From CG2-30-40-21 sp043806395 (GTDB lineage: Bacteria > UBA9089 > CG2-30-40-21): a stretch of DNA of 23,844 nt. The translations under genes were made by a program, and so were the position numbers. A model generated the notes under the pieces. It made no database searches, had not been told where the DNA came from, and saw only the letters and a program-made list of their open reading frames with translations. The stretch spans positions 1-23,844 of the forward strand of contig JAZDHC010000038.1 in NCBI GenBank assembly GCA_043806395.1, given 5' to 3'. Positions 6,959 through 16,145 of the stretch are shown piece by piece (within the stretch, counting starts at the first letter, position 1; the number at the start of each line of letters is the position of its first letter).

Positions 6959-8302
6959 ATGAAAGAAGAATTATGGGATGAGGTATTATTAAAAATAAAG
7001 GAAGAAATACCAAAAGAAAGCTATGAAATATGGCTTAAACCAATAAAACCTATAAATATATCAGGAAATATATTAGAAATGGGTGTTCCAAATATGTTTT
7101 TTAAGAATTGGATGAATACTCATTTTAAGTCAATTATAGATGATTACTTGAAAAAAATTACCAATAATCTGATGTCTATAGATTTTATTATTTCCTCTGA
7201 GGTTATTACTTCTCATGTCCACAAACCAGAAGAAGAAACAGAAATAAGAAAAGAGAAAAAATATTCCATAGCAGATTTTTATCTAAACCCGAAGTATACC
7301 TTTGATAGTTTTGTTATTGGCGAAAGTAATCGTTTTGCTCATGCAGCCTGTCAGGCAGTAGCAGATAAGCCGGGAATGTCTTATAATCCATTATTTATTT
7401 ATGGTGGGGTTGGACTAGGAAAAACACATCTTGTTCATGCTATAGGACAACAGTTATTACAAAAGAAACCAAATATAAAAATAGTATATGTTTCATCTGA
7501 ACAATTTCTGAATGAATTTGTCGATGCTATAAGATTTAATAAACCACAGAGATTTAAGGATAAATATAGAAATATAGATATTCTTTTAATTGATGATGTT
7601 CAGTTTTTATCTGGAAAAGAGGGAATACAAGAGGAATTTTTTCATACTTTTAATACATTACATGGGGCAGGTAAACAAATAGTATTAACCAGTGACCGTC
7701 CTCCAAAGGAAATAAGAACATTAGAGGAACGGTTGAGGTCAAGGCTTGAAGGGGGTTTAATAGCTGATATTCAGTTCCCCTGTATTGAAACAAGGATGGC
7801 TATTATTAAAAAGAAGGCAGAAAGGGATGGTATTTTGATTCCAGACGATGTAGGTTATTTTATTGCTTCTAAAGTAAAGACTAATATCAGGGAATTAGAA
7901 GGGGCTTTAATTAGAATAATAGCTTATATATCTTTAACTCATGAAAAATTAGATATAAATATGGTTAAAAGGGTACTTAAAAACACCCTTATGTTTGATG
8001 AACAACCTGAATCTGTCTCTATAGAATCTATTCAAAGAAAAACATCTAAGTATTATAAGGTTCAATTATCTGATGTATTAGGAAAGAAAAGAAACAGCAC
8101 AATTGTGTTTCCCCGACAAATAGCTATGTACCTCTGTCGAAAAATGACTACCCATTCCTTACCAGAAATAGCAAGGGAATTTGGAGGAAGGGACCATGGT
8201 ACAGTAATGCATGCTTGTAATAAAATAAAAGAACAGATAGAAAAAGATATATCCCTTCAATCTATAATTCAGCATATTGAAAATGAATTAAGGGCTTGAG
8301 AA
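6959..8302 (+). CDS. dnaA: Chromosomal replication initiator DnaA
   Basis: AAA+ initiator that binds DnaA boxes and opens oriC. Features: N-terminal domain I (LWDEVLLKIKEEIPKESYEIW), Walker A GGVGLGKT at 149-156, Walker B ILLIDDVQF, sensor TSDRPP, and the C-terminal DNA-binding signature GGRDHGTVMHA, with Gly where Ser or Thr is more common. The frame is open to GTG/ATG at 6923/6926, but the ATG at 6959 is preceded by GGAAGG and gives a normal domain I start, so I use it (447 aa). The final Arg-Ala-stop comes from the family 1 MITE inserted at 8292. Without it the frame would read on as ...NELKQVV and then TAA. The coding end given includes the TGA shared with the element (8297-8299) plus sequence up to 8302; the stop itself ends at 8299. 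Confidence 0.95.
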
Positions 8303-8449
8303 AAAATAAGTTGTACACCAAGAGTCACTCAAGACGCTTGGCTGGCAAGGCGTGAGAAGCAAGCATACTACTGTATGTAAGCGACGAACAACGAAGCCAG
8401 CCAAGATGTATTGGTGACACGACTGTATAAGTTATTTTTTCTCAAGCCC
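8292..8449. mobile_element. MITE-like element, family 1, copy 2
   Basis: A 158-bp copy in reverse orientation to the one at 2029-2186, differing at three positions. Its target duplication is TAA (8289-8291 and 8450-8452), which is TTA in the element's own orientation, the same as copy 1. It lies exactly at the dnaA 3' end and separates dnaA from the second DnaA-box cluster. Both ends carry A/T runs next to the inverted repeat, so RNA from either strand would fold into a long hairpin. Confidence 0.88.
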
Positions 8450-8452
8450 TAA

Positions 8453-8623
8453 AACAGGTTGTGTAAAATTGTGAATAAAAACAGAGACTATTCACAGAGT
8501 TATTAATAATCTATTCTATTGTATTTATTGAAGTTAAAGTAGTTATTGGTAAATTTCGTCTGTGCTTATTACTATTACTAATTAGTATTTAAGTATAAAA
8601 TAAAAAAGAGGAGTAAAATAATA
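8453..8623. other. dnaA-dnaN intergenic region with DnaA boxes
   Basis: A TGTGAATAA box at 8470-8478, with near-matches TGTGTAAAA at 8460-8468 and CTATTCACA at 8488-8496. Together with the boxes upstream of dnaA this resembles a bipartite origin flanking dnaA. The rest is AT-rich, with no confident promoter. Confidence 0.55.
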
Positions 8624-9730
8624 ATGATGAATGTAGTTGTTAGAAAGTATGCTTTTTTAGAGTCTCTGCAGGCAATGGTGGTATCTCAAAAATCACTTAT
8701 TCCTATTCTGGCTAATGTTTTATTAAGGGCAAACGATGATACTATGACTATAATTTCTACAGATCTTGATATTTCTGTAGAGTGTAAGATAGCCGTAGAG
8801 ATTGTAGAAGATGGTAGTGTTACACTTCCGTTAAAAAAATTATTAGATATAGTTAGGGAAATGCCGGAGGATGATATATCTATTAAGGTGAATGATGGTT
8901 ATTATACGACTATTTCTTCTGGAAAATCATTTTTTTATGTATCTGGATTACCAGAGGATGATTATCCTAATATTCCTAAGCTTAGTGGAGATAAATATTT
9001 TTCTATTTCCTCGAGTGTACTTAAAAAGATGTTGAAAAAAATAGCTTTTTCAGCAGCTATAAATGATAGTCGTCAAGTGTTAAATGGTGGTTGTCTGAGT
9101 GCTGAGGGCTCAGAGGTAAAATTTACAGCTACAGATGGATATGTTTTTTCATATGCAAAATATATATTATCAGAACAAGTTAATCAGAATATGTGTGTTA
9201 TACTTTCTAATAAAACGATAAATGAGCTAATGAAGGTATTAAGGGATGAAGCTATAATTGATGTATTTTTAAGTAATAATCAAATAATGCTTAATTTTGA
9301 TGATATTGTATTTACGGCAAGGTTATTAGATGGAATTTTTCCTGATTATAAGAGTCTTATACCTAATATAACACAAGATAATGTATTGCATATAAATAGG
9401 AATATATTATTAAATACATGTCGAAGAATTAGTATTATGGCGACAGAGGATATTGATGTATTTAGTTTTTGTATATCTGATAATAATATTGAAATAACAT
9501 TAATTGCTCCGGGTATGGGAGAGGCTAATGAACGAATTACTGATATTGATTATAAGGGAGAAAAATTTTGTGTTAGATTTAAATCTAAACATACGATAAA
9601 TGTCTTAAAAAATATTGATGCAGAAGAAATAGATGTTTTTTTTGTTAGTGATGTAAAGGCAGGGGTTATAAATATAAAGAATGAAACGGAAGAATATTTT
9701 TATTTTATCGTACCTATAATAGAAAGATGA
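8624..9730 (+). CDS. dnaN: DNA polymerase III subunit beta (sliding clamp)
   Basis: A 368-aa homodimeric processivity clamp that tethers replicative polymerase to DNA. It follows the three-domain beta-clamp pattern: the N-terminus includes QKSLIPILANVLL and TDLDISVEC, the middle GGCLSAEGSEVKFTATDGYVFS, and the C-terminal domain ends in YFYFIVPI, close to the canonical MPMR-type end. GAGGAG lies about 10 nt before tandem ATGs (8624 and 8627); either could be used. It follows dnaA as in most bacteria and overlaps coaX by 4 bp (ATGA). Codon use is very AT-rich, like coaX next to it. Confidence 0.94.
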   Translation: MMNVVVRKYAFLESLQAMVVSQKSLIPILANVLLRANDDTMTIISTDLDISVECKIAVEIVEDGSVTLPLKKLLDIVREMPEDDISIKVNDGYYTTISSGKSFFYVSGLPEDDYPNIPKLSGDKYFSISSSVLKKMLKKIAFSAAINDSRQVLNGGCLSAEGSEVKFTATDGYVFSYAKYILSEQVNQNMCVILSNKTINELMKVLRDEAIIDVFLSNNQIMLNFDDIVFTARLLDGIFPDYKSLIPNITQDNVLHINRNILLNTCRRISIMATEDIDVFSFCISDNNIEITLIAPGMGEANERITDIDYKGEKFCVRFKSKHTINVLKNIDAEEIDVFFVSDVKAGVINIKNETEEYFYFIVPIIER

Positions 9731-10449
9731 AGATATTAGTAATTGACATAGGTAATACAAAATCACATTTTGGGATATATGCAGGGGATGAATTAAAGGC
9801 ATATTGGACGATATTAAATAGAGATATAAGAATAGATAATAATATTATTTTATCAAGATTAAAAGAGTATAATATTTCAAGGTGTACTATTTCTTGTGTT
9901 GTTCCTTCATTGAGAATTATATTTGATAAGATATTAAATAATTTAAATCCTGTTTTTATTGAATATTCCGCTACAGATATACCTATTAATTACGATAATC
10001 CTTCAGAGCTTGGTGTAGATAGAATTATTAATGTTGTAGCTGCAATTAAATTATATAAGGTTCCATGTATTGTTGTGGATTTTGGTACAGCAACTACGCT
10101 GGATGTTGTATCTGATAAGGGTGAATTTATAGGTGGTGTTATTGCACCAGGTATTGGTGTTTCCGCAGAAACCTTATGGATAAAGACAGAAAAACTCCCC
10201 CTTATAGAAATTAAAAAACCAAAAAAAATAATAGGTATAAACACGATAGAGTGTATGCAATCAGGGATATTTTATGGGTCTATTGGACAGGTGGAGAAAA
10301 TAATTGAAAGAATTATGGAAGAATTAGGGTATAAGACTAATGTGATAGCCACAGGTGGATTATCAAATATTATTGGTCCATATTCTAAATATATAAAAAA
10401 GATTGATGAATTTTTAACATTAAAGGGATTGAAAATATTAACGAGGTGA
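9727..10449 (+). CDS. coaX: Type III pantothenate kinase
   Basis: CoaX-type pantothenate kinase, first step of coenzyme A synthesis, 240 aa. ASKHA-fold motifs are visible: the N-terminal phosphate loop VIDIGNTKSHFG (about 5-16), the pantothenate-site NPSELGVDRI (about 91-100), DFGTATTLDVV (about 119-129), GGVIAPGIGVS and IATGGLS near the C-terminus. It uses monovalent cations and is not feedback-inhibited by CoA in characterised members. The ATG overlaps the dnaN stop, and its own stop overlaps the ribosome binding region of the NUDIX gene, so the three are one operon. Confidence 0.93.
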   Translation: MKILVIDIGNTKSHFGIYAGDELKAYWTILNRDIRIDNNIILSRLKEYNISRCTISCVVPSLRIIFDKILNNLNPVFIEYSATDIPINYDNPSELGVDRIINVVAAIKLYKVPCIVVDFGTATTLDVVSDKGEFIGGVIAPGIGVSAETLWIKTEKLPLIEIKKPKKIIGINTIECMQSGIFYGSIGQVEKIIERIMEELGYKTNVIATGGLSNIIGPYSKYIKKIDEFLTLKGLKILTR

Positions 10450-10454
10450 TGGAT

Positions 10455-10889
10455 ATGTCTAAAATTGATATTCGAGTAGCAGCCTGTATAATAGAGAATA
10501 ATAAAATATTAATGATACAGCACAAAAAAGACGATAAAAAGTATTGGCTACTCCCTGGTGGAAGGATTGAGTATGGGGAAACAATAATACAGGCAATTAA
10601 AAGAGAATTAATAGAAGAAACAGGGGTTGAAATAAGTGTTGGTAAATTGATGTTTGTGAGTGATGCTATTCCTGAGGATAATAACAGGCATATATTGAAT
10701 ATGTTTTTTGAAGCAGAGATAGTGGGTGGAGAAATCAGGCTTGGGGACGAAGAAATACTTAATGCAGTGGAGTTTATAGACATAGATAAAATTGATGAAT
10801 TAATAATCTATCCGCTTATTAAGGAGGAATTAAAGCAATATATTAAGGATGGTCATTCATTGGGGTATCTTGGGTGTAGGTGGAAATGA
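10455..10889 (+). CDS. NUDIX hydrolase
   Basis: A 144-aa single-domain NUDIX pyrophosphohydrolase. The NUDIX box GX5EX7REUXEEXGU is complete: GGRIEYGETIIQAIKRE followed by LIEETGV (about residues 32-55). The frame is open from GTG 10446, but the AGGTGAT preceding ATG 10455 at suitable spacing marks that as the start. The substrate cannot be read from sequence; candidates are ADP-ribose, oxidised nucleotides or other NDP-X compounds. It sits between coaX and eno. A CoA-pyrophosphatase role would be attractive next to coaX, but the CoA-specific NUDIX signature is not evident. Confidence 0.85.
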   Translation: MSKIDIRVAACIIENNKILMIQHKKDDKKYWLLPGGRIEYGETIIQAIKRELIEETGVEISVGKLMFVSDAIPEDNNRHILNMFFEAEIVGGEIRLGDEEILNAVEFIDIDKIDELIIYPLIKEELKQYIKDGHSLGYLGCRWK

Positions 10890-10914
10890 GGTATAATTAA
10901 AAAGGAGGCGTTTT

Positions 10915-12183
10915 ATGACAGAGATAGTTAAGGTTTGGGCTCGTGAAATAATTGACTCTCGTGGAAATCCAACAGTAGAGGTAGAGGTAACATTAGATTG
11001 TGGTGCAGTTGGTAGAACTTCTGTTCCATCAGGAGCATCTACCGGAAGTTATGAGGCTGTGGAGTTACGGGATGGGGATAAAAATCGTTATCTTGGAAAG
11101 GGTGTACAAACAGCCATTGAGAATATAAATGATATTATTGCAGAAGACTTAGAGGGAGAAGATGCTCGTAATCAGGTGGCAATTGATAGCCTCTTATGTG
11201 AGATAGATGGTACCCCAAATAAATCAAAACTTGGAGCAAATGCTATAATTGGCACATCATTATCAGTGGCAAAGGCTGCGGCTAATGCCTTGGAAATACC
11301 GCTTTATAAATATATTGGCGGTGTAAATGCCCGTGTTCTTCCAGTACCCTTTGCAAATATATTAAATGGGGGAAAACATGCAGATAATCCTATTGATGTG
11401 CAAGAATTTATGATTGTTCCTGTTGGGGCAGATAGTTTTAGTGAGGCAATCAGGCGGGTAGTAGAGGTTTATCATCATCTTAAAAAACTCCTTGTGAAAA
11501 AAGGAGTAAATGTATCTGTAGGGGATGAGGGTGGTTTTGCTCCAAATATAGCCTCAGCCCCAGAAGCCCTTGATTTTATTATGGAGGCAATTAATCAGGC
11601 AGGATATAAGCCAGAAAGGGATGTAGTGTTAGCCTTAGATATTGCAGCAAGTGAATTATTTGAAAATGGAAAATATAATTTTAAGGGTGAAGGAGTAATA
11701 AGATCATCAGAGAAATTAGTAGAATATTATGCACAATTAGTGGATAGATACCCTATTATTTCTATTGAGGATGGGATGGCAGAGAATGATTGGGAGGGAT
11801 GGAAACTCTTAACCGAATCTCTTGGGAAAAAAATACAATTAGTTGGAGATGATATTTTTGTTACCAATCCAGAACGATTAAAACAGGGGATTGATAAGGG
11901 CATTGCTAATTCTATTTTAATTAAGGTCAACCAGATAGGGACGCTGACAGAAACCTTAAATACCATAGAAATGGCTAAAACAGCAGGATACTTAACTATG
12001 ATCTCCCATCGTTCCGGAGAGACAGAGGATACAACTATTGCTGATATTGCGGTTGCCACTAATGCTGGTCAGATTAAAACCGGTGCACCATGCAGAACAG
12101 ACAGGGTAGCTAAATATAATCAGCTATTGAGGATTGAGGAAGAACTTGGAATGACAGGGTGTTATGGTAATGCAGGTAGATAG
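10915..12183 (+). CDS. eno: Enolase
   Basis: Enolase, 422 aa, interconverting 2-phosphoglycerate and phosphoenolpyruvate. Motifs: REIIDSRGNPTVEVEV at the N-terminus, the substrate loop SGASTG, GDEGGFAP (203-210), the metal Asp in ALDIAAS, SIEDGMAENDW, the catalytic lysine in LIKVNQIGTLTE (K337) and MISHRSGETEDT. An AAAGGAGG ribosome site precedes the ATG. It is 25 bp downstream of the NUDIX gene and upstream of ppdK, so both enzymes acting on phosphoenolpyruvate are nearby. The last codons (GGT AGA TAG) are part of a 17-bp sequence repeated near 12395-12411, so a repeat borders the stop. Confidence 0.96.
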   Translation: MTEIVKVWAREIIDSRGNPTVEVEVTLDCGAVGRTSVPSGASTGSYEAVELRDGDKNRYLGKGVQTAIENINDIIAEDLEGEDARNQVAIDSLLCEIDGTPNKSKLGANAIIGTSLSVAKAAANALEIPLYKYIGGVNARVLPVPFANILNGGKHADNPIDVQEFMIVPVGADSFSEAIRRVVEVYHHLKKLLVKKGVNVSVGDEGGFAPNIASAPEALDFIMEAINQAGYKPERDVVLALDIAASELFENGKYNFKGEGVIRSSEKLVEYYAQLVDRYPIISIEDGMAENDWEGWKLLTESLGKKIQLVGDDIFVTNPERLKQGIDKGIANSILIKVNQIGTLTETLNTIEMAKTAGYLTMISHRSGETEDTTIADIAVATNAGQIKTGAPCRTDRVAKYNQLLRIEEELGMTGCYGNAGR

Positions 12184-12190
12184 ACTGTAG

Positions 12191-12373
12191 TGTCTTAACA
12201 ATTCTCAAGTGTCGGTAGGCAGTAATTCTCATTATGAACCGCAGAGACGCAGAGACGCAGAGATTTTTATATGCTTCACTCAGCGTTTCTTCTCTGTGAC
12301 TCTGCGTCTCTGCGGTGAAAAAATATCAAAATGAGAATTACTACCATTGCGTCAGTTTAAGGTTGTTGAGACT
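12191..12373. mobile_element. MITE-like element, family 2, copy A
   Basis: About 183 bp, non-coding. Terminal inverted repeats start TGTCTTAACAA and end TTGTTGAGAC. Inside, AGTAATTCTCATT pairs with AATGAGAATTACT, and a CCGCAGAGACGCAGAG arm pairs with its complement CTCTGCGTCTCTGCGG. It is flanked by GTAG on both sides (12187-12190 and 12374-12377), a probable 4-bp target duplication. Copy B is at 17843-18024. Confidence 0.8.
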
Positions 12374-12377
12374 GTAG

Positions 12378-12486
12378 GCTATTAGGCTGAATACAGGTAG
12401 ATAGGCTGTAGGCTATTAGGCTGTAGGTAGAGACTAATAAACCTACAAGTCTACAAGCCTATAGCCTATAGTCTAATAGCCTAAAC
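12378..12486. repeat. TAGGCT-type tandem and inverted repeat
   Basis: Degenerate copies of GGCTATTAGGCTGTAGGTAG (about 12379-12430) face their complements CTACAAG...AGCCTATAGCCTA...CTAATAGCC (about 12443-12482), forming a hairpin around AGACTAATAAA. It abuts the start of the N-truncated cinA gene. There is no coding capacity. Confidence 0.65.
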
Positions 12487-12498
12487 TGGTGGTATTTT

Positions 12499-13221
12499 AT
12501 GGCACAGCATCCTGAAAAATACTTAAAACATAAGACATTAAAAACCTTTGGATTAAGTGAAGCACAAATAAGGGATCTCTTAAAGGGTATAAGTCAGGGA
12601 CATGACCTTCATATAAGGCTTGTAGCTGATCATCCACCTGGAGTAGATATTTGTATCACAGCAGGGTCCAGGGTAGAAAAAATAGCAGAGTCCTTGCTTG
12701 CCTCAGCAGAAAAGAGTGTTTGTAGTCAACTTGGCGATAATATTTATGCCTTTGGTACTGAAACCATGGAGGAGGTAGTTGGTTATCTCCTGTATCTTAA
12801 ACAATATTCCCTGTCAATAGCTGAAAGTTGTACAGGGGGTCTACTTTCTAACCTGATATCAAACATTACCGGATGCTCTTTTTATTATAAGGGAGGCATA
12901 ACTGCTTGTGATGCAGATGCCGTAAACCTTCTTTTTGGTATCCCAAAGGAACAAATTGAAAGATATGGATTGGTTAGTGAGAAAATAACCATGGACATGG
13001 CTAAGGCAATTATTAACCGAACCCGGTCAAATTTTGCCCTAAGTGTTACTGGCATTATGGGACCAGAGGAAGGGGATACCGTTGGCATGGTCTGGATTAG
13101 TCTCTATGCAAATGGTCAGATTACGAGCCGACAGTTTTTCTTTTCAGGGGAAAGATCTGAAATGAAATTGAAGGCAGCCTATACAGCCTTTAATATTTTG
13201 AGAAAAGAATTGCTGGATTAA
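12499..13221 (+). CDS. cinA: CinA-family protein lacking the N-terminal domain
   Basis: 240 aa, corresponding to the middle and C-terminal parts of CinA. HKTLKTFGLSEAQI (about 11-24) is the segment that normally follows the N-terminal MoCF/COG1058 pyrophosphatase domain. The C-terminal domain is the PncC-type nicotinamide-nucleotide amidase: SIAESCTGGLLS (about 108-119), YKGGITACDADAV, GLVSEKITMDMA and VTGIMGPEEG, where VTGIAGP is usual. So NMN deamidation is plausible but the N-terminal ADP-ribose-type pyrophosphatase is gone. The ATG follows a repeat cluster with only a weak GGTGG-type ribosome site. Full-length CinA is about 400-420 aa. The gene may be a functional shortened form or a 5'-truncated remnant. 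Confidence 0.8.
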   Translation: MAQHPEKYLKHKTLKTFGLSEAQIRDLLKGISQGHDLHIRLVADHPPGVDICITAGSRVEKIAESLLASAEKSVCSQLGDNIYAFGTETMEEVVGYLLYLKQYSLSIAESCTGGLLSNLISNITGCSFYYKGGITACDADAVNLLFGIPKEQIERYGLVSEKITMDMAKAIINRTRSNFALSVTGIMGPEEGDTVGMVWISLYANGQITSRQFFFSGERSEMKLKAAYTAFNILRKELLD

Positions 13222-13374
13222 TATGGCAGGAACACTCTTCCCTAAGAGTATGAAATGTCCTTAGGAAACATACCTCAACTGGATGGTGTTGCACTTGCTA
13301 TTGGCTAACGAGGTATATATTAAAAAGGGATGAATACCCCTTTATTTATTATTAAGATCAGGAGGTTCTGGGAT

Positions 13375-16023
13375 ATGAGCAAGTTTGTGTATTTTTTTGG
13401 TGGAGGTAAGGCAGAAGGTACGGGAATAATGAAGGATTTATTGGGCGGAAAGGGTGCGGGTTTGGCTGAAATGACCAATATTGGCATTCCTGTCCCCCCG
13501 GGATTTACGATTACTACGGAAGGATGTGTTTATTATTATAAAAATAATAAACAGTACCCAGACGGACTTCAGGCACAGATAGATGAAAATCTGAGTAAGC
13601 TGGAAGAGCTTATGGAAAAAAAGCTTGGGGATCATCAGGATCCATTTTTGGTTTCTGTGCGTTCAGGGGCAAAGGTTTCTATGCCCGGGATGATGGATAC
13701 GGTTCTTAATCTTGGCTTAAACAATGAAACAGTAAAGGGATTAGCCATTAAAACACACAACGAAAGATTTGCTTATGATGCCTATCGAAGGTTTATCCAG
13801 ATGTTTTCTAATGTGGTTCTTGGTGTAAAACACGATGATTTTGAGTTTGTCTTAAATGAGGTAAAACAGGATGAGGGTGTAACCCTTGATACGGAGCTTT
13901 CTACAGAGGCATTAAGAAATGTAGTGGCTCGGTATCTTCGAATGCTTCGTGAGATAGAGCGGATTGACTTTCCACAGGATCCGAGGCAACAGTTGAAGAT
14001 GGCTATTGATGCGGTGTTTGAATCCTGGGATAGCCCGCGAGCTGTAACCTATCGTAAACTGTATGATATTCCTGATGATCTGGGTACGGCTGTCAATATT
14101 CAGAGCATGGTTTTTGGGAATATGGGAGAGGATTGTGCTACTGGCGTTGCCTTTACCCGTGACCCTTCTACCGGAGAAAAGGTTTTTTATGGCGAATACC
14201 TGACCAATGCTCAGGGCGAAGATGTTGTTGCTGGTATCCGTACACCAAGACCCATTATTAACCTTAATGATGAAATGCCAGAGGCATATGGTCAATTAAC
14301 AGACATCTATAAGACACTTGAGAATCACTATAAGGATATGCAGGACATTGAGTTTACCATTGAAAATCAAAAACTTTACATGCTTCAGACGCGAACCGGA
14401 AAACGAACAGCAGCAGCAGCAATAAAGGTAGCTGTGGACATGGTTGAAGAAGGATTAATTACCAGAGAACAGGCATTGTTAAGGGTAGATCCGTCTCAAC
14501 TTGATCAATTACTGCATCCACATATTGATCCAAAGGCAAAGATAGAGGTAATAGCTACAGGGCTGAATGCCTCACCAGGGGCAGTTTCTGGAGCGGTTGT
14601 TTTTTCGGCTGATGATGCCTGTGTCTGGGCAGCTGAGGGTAAAAAGGTGCTATTGGTTAGAAAAGAAACATCCCCTGATGATATTCATGGCATGGCTGTG
14701 GCTGTGGGAATATTAACCGCTCGGGGTGGTATGACCTCTCATGCTGCGGTTGTGGCTCGGGGTATGGGTAAATCCTGCGTAGCCGGGTGTGAAGCCATAA
14801 AGGTGGATGAAGAAAATAAACGGTTCACGGTTGGTAACCATGTTATCTCTGAGGGAGATATTCTTACTATTGATGGCTCAAGCGGTAGGGTTATTCTCGG
14901 TAAGGCACCGACCATTGAGGCAGAGATGACGCCAGAGTGTGTAAAATTGCTGGGCTGGGCAGATGAGGTTCGCCGGCTCAAGATAAGAACAAATGCAGAT
15001 GACCCGGAAGCCTCTAAGAAAGCTCGGGAATTTGGTGCTGAGGGAATTGGTTTGTGCCGTACAGAGCATATGTTTTTTGCTGAGGATAGATTACCCATAA
15101 TGCAGGAGATGATTCTGGCTGAAAATGAGGTGGAAAGAAGAAAGGCTCTCTGTAAACTCTTGCCTATGCAACAGGGTGATTTTTATGAGATGTTTAAGGC
15201 TATGAAGGGATTGCCTGTTACCATCAGGCTGCTTGATCCGCCGCTTCATGAATTTTTGCCAAAATACGAGGATCTCTTAGTGGAAATAACCAAAATGGAG
15301 ATTACTGGCGAGAATAAGGAAGGGCTGCCTGAGAAGAAAAAATTGTTCCATAAGGTTGAAAATCTGCGGGAATTAAATCCCATGCTTGGGCTTCGAGGCT
15401 GCCGTTTGGGAATATCTTTTCCCGAGATTACCCAGATGCAGGCAAGGGCAATCTTGCAGGCTGCCTGTGATCTGACAAAAGAGGGGGTTCAGGTTTTTCC
15501 AGAGATAATGGTTCCCTTGGTAAGCACGGTAACAGAGCTTAAGATGCAGAAGGAATTGATACAAAAGACAGCGGAAGAGGTATTTAAGGAAAAGGGTATA
15601 CGGGTTGAGTATCTTATCGGGACAATGATTGAGCTGCCAAGGGCTGCTCTTGTAGCTGATAAAATAGCTGGTGAGGCACAGTTTTTCTCCTTTGGAACAA
15701 ATGACCTGACCCAGACTACCTTTGGCTTTTCACGGGATGATGCCGAGGGTAAGTTCCTGGATCATTATGTAGAAACAGGTATTATAGAAAAAAACCCGTT
15801 TGAGGTTTTGGATAGAGAGGGCGTTGGAGAATTAATCAAGATTGGCACACAAAAGGGCCGTTCCGTAAAACCTGACCTCAAGGTAGGGGTATGTGGTGAA
15901 CATGGCGGTAATCCGAGTTCTATTGAGTTTTGCCATATGGTTGGGTTGAGCTATGTCAGCTGTTCTCCATATCGGGTGCCTATTGCCAGATTGGCTGCGG
16001 CTCAGGCGGCGTTGCGTGCATAA
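13375..16023 (+). CDS. ppdK: Pyruvate, phosphate dikinase
   Basis: 882 aa, the normal length for PPDK, which reversibly converts pyruvate, ATP and Pi to phosphoenolpyruvate, AMP and PPi. Domains in order: N-terminal nucleotide binding (GGKGAGLAEM, SVRSGAKVSMPGMMDTVLN), the central phosphohistidine domain GGMTSHAAVVARGMG with His456, and the C-terminal PEP/pyruvate barrel (GLCRTEHMFF, SFGTNDLTQTTFGFSRDDA, VCGEHGG with Cys near 840). The frame is open to 13330, but AGGAGG 9 nt upstream marks ATG 13375. A weak AAAGGG/CCCTTT hairpin at 13324-13343 lies in the leader. With eno upstream, the enzyme supports a pyrophosphate-linked glycolysis or gluconeogenesis. Confidence 0.96.
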   Translation: MSKFVYFFGGGKAEGTGIMKDLLGGKGAGLAEMTNIGIPVPPGFTITTEGCVYYYKNNKQYPDGLQAQIDENLSKLEELMEKKLGDHQDPFLVSVRSGAKVSMPGMMDTVLNLGLNNETVKGLAIKTHNERFAYDAYRRFIQMFSNVVLGVKHDDFEFVLNEVKQDEGVTLDTELSTEALRNVVARYLRMLREIERIDFPQDPRQQLKMAIDAVFESWDSPRAVTYRKLYDIPDDLGTAVNIQSMVFGNMGEDCATGVAFTRDPSTGEKVFYGEYLTNAQGEDVVAGIRTPRPIINLNDEMPEAYGQLTDIYKTLENHYKDMQDIEFTIENQKLYMLQTRTGKRTAAAAIKVAVDMVEEGLITREQALLRVDPSQLDQLLHPHIDPKAKIEVIATGLNASPGAVSGAVVFSADDACVWAAEGKKVLLVRKETSPDDIHGMAVAVGILTARGGMTSHAAVVARGMGKSCVAGCEAIKVDEENKRFTVGNHVISEGDILTIDGSSGRVILGKAPTIEAEMTPECVKLLGWADEVRRLKIRTNADDPEASKKAREFGAEGIGLCRTEHMFFAEDRLPIMQEMILAENEVERRKALCKLLPMQQGDFYEMFKAMKGLPVTIRLLDPPLHEFLPKYEDLLVEITKMEITGENKEGLPEKKKLFHKVENLRELNPMLGLRGCRLGISFPEITQMQARAILQAACDLTKEGVQVFPEIMVPLVSTVTELKMQKELIQKTAEEVFKEKGIRVEYLIGTMIELPRAALVADKIAGEAQFFSFGTNDLTQTTFGFSRDDAEGKFLDHYVETGIIEKNPFEVLDREGVGELIKIGTQKGRSVKPDLKVGVCGEHGGNPSSIEFCHMVGLSYVSCSPYRVPIARLAAAQAALRA

Positions 16024-16063
16024 GAATATTCAGGAAATGTACAGAAAGACTTAGATGTGGTAA

Positions 16064-16124
16064 ATTCCCTGTGCTATGATTTGTGAGGGGGCGGTCTGGG
16101 TAGCTGGACCGCTCTACAGGGAAA
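16064..16124. repeat. Nested inverted repeat between ppdK and the parvulin gene
   Basis: Outer arms TTCCCTGT and ACAGGGAA enclose an inner stem of GCGGTC and GACCGC around a short loop. There is no T-run, so it is probably a palindromic repeat and not a strong terminator. The ribosome site of the next gene begins 7 nt after it. Confidence 0.55.
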
Positions 16125-16145
16125 TTACAAGGAGAGGTGTTAAAA

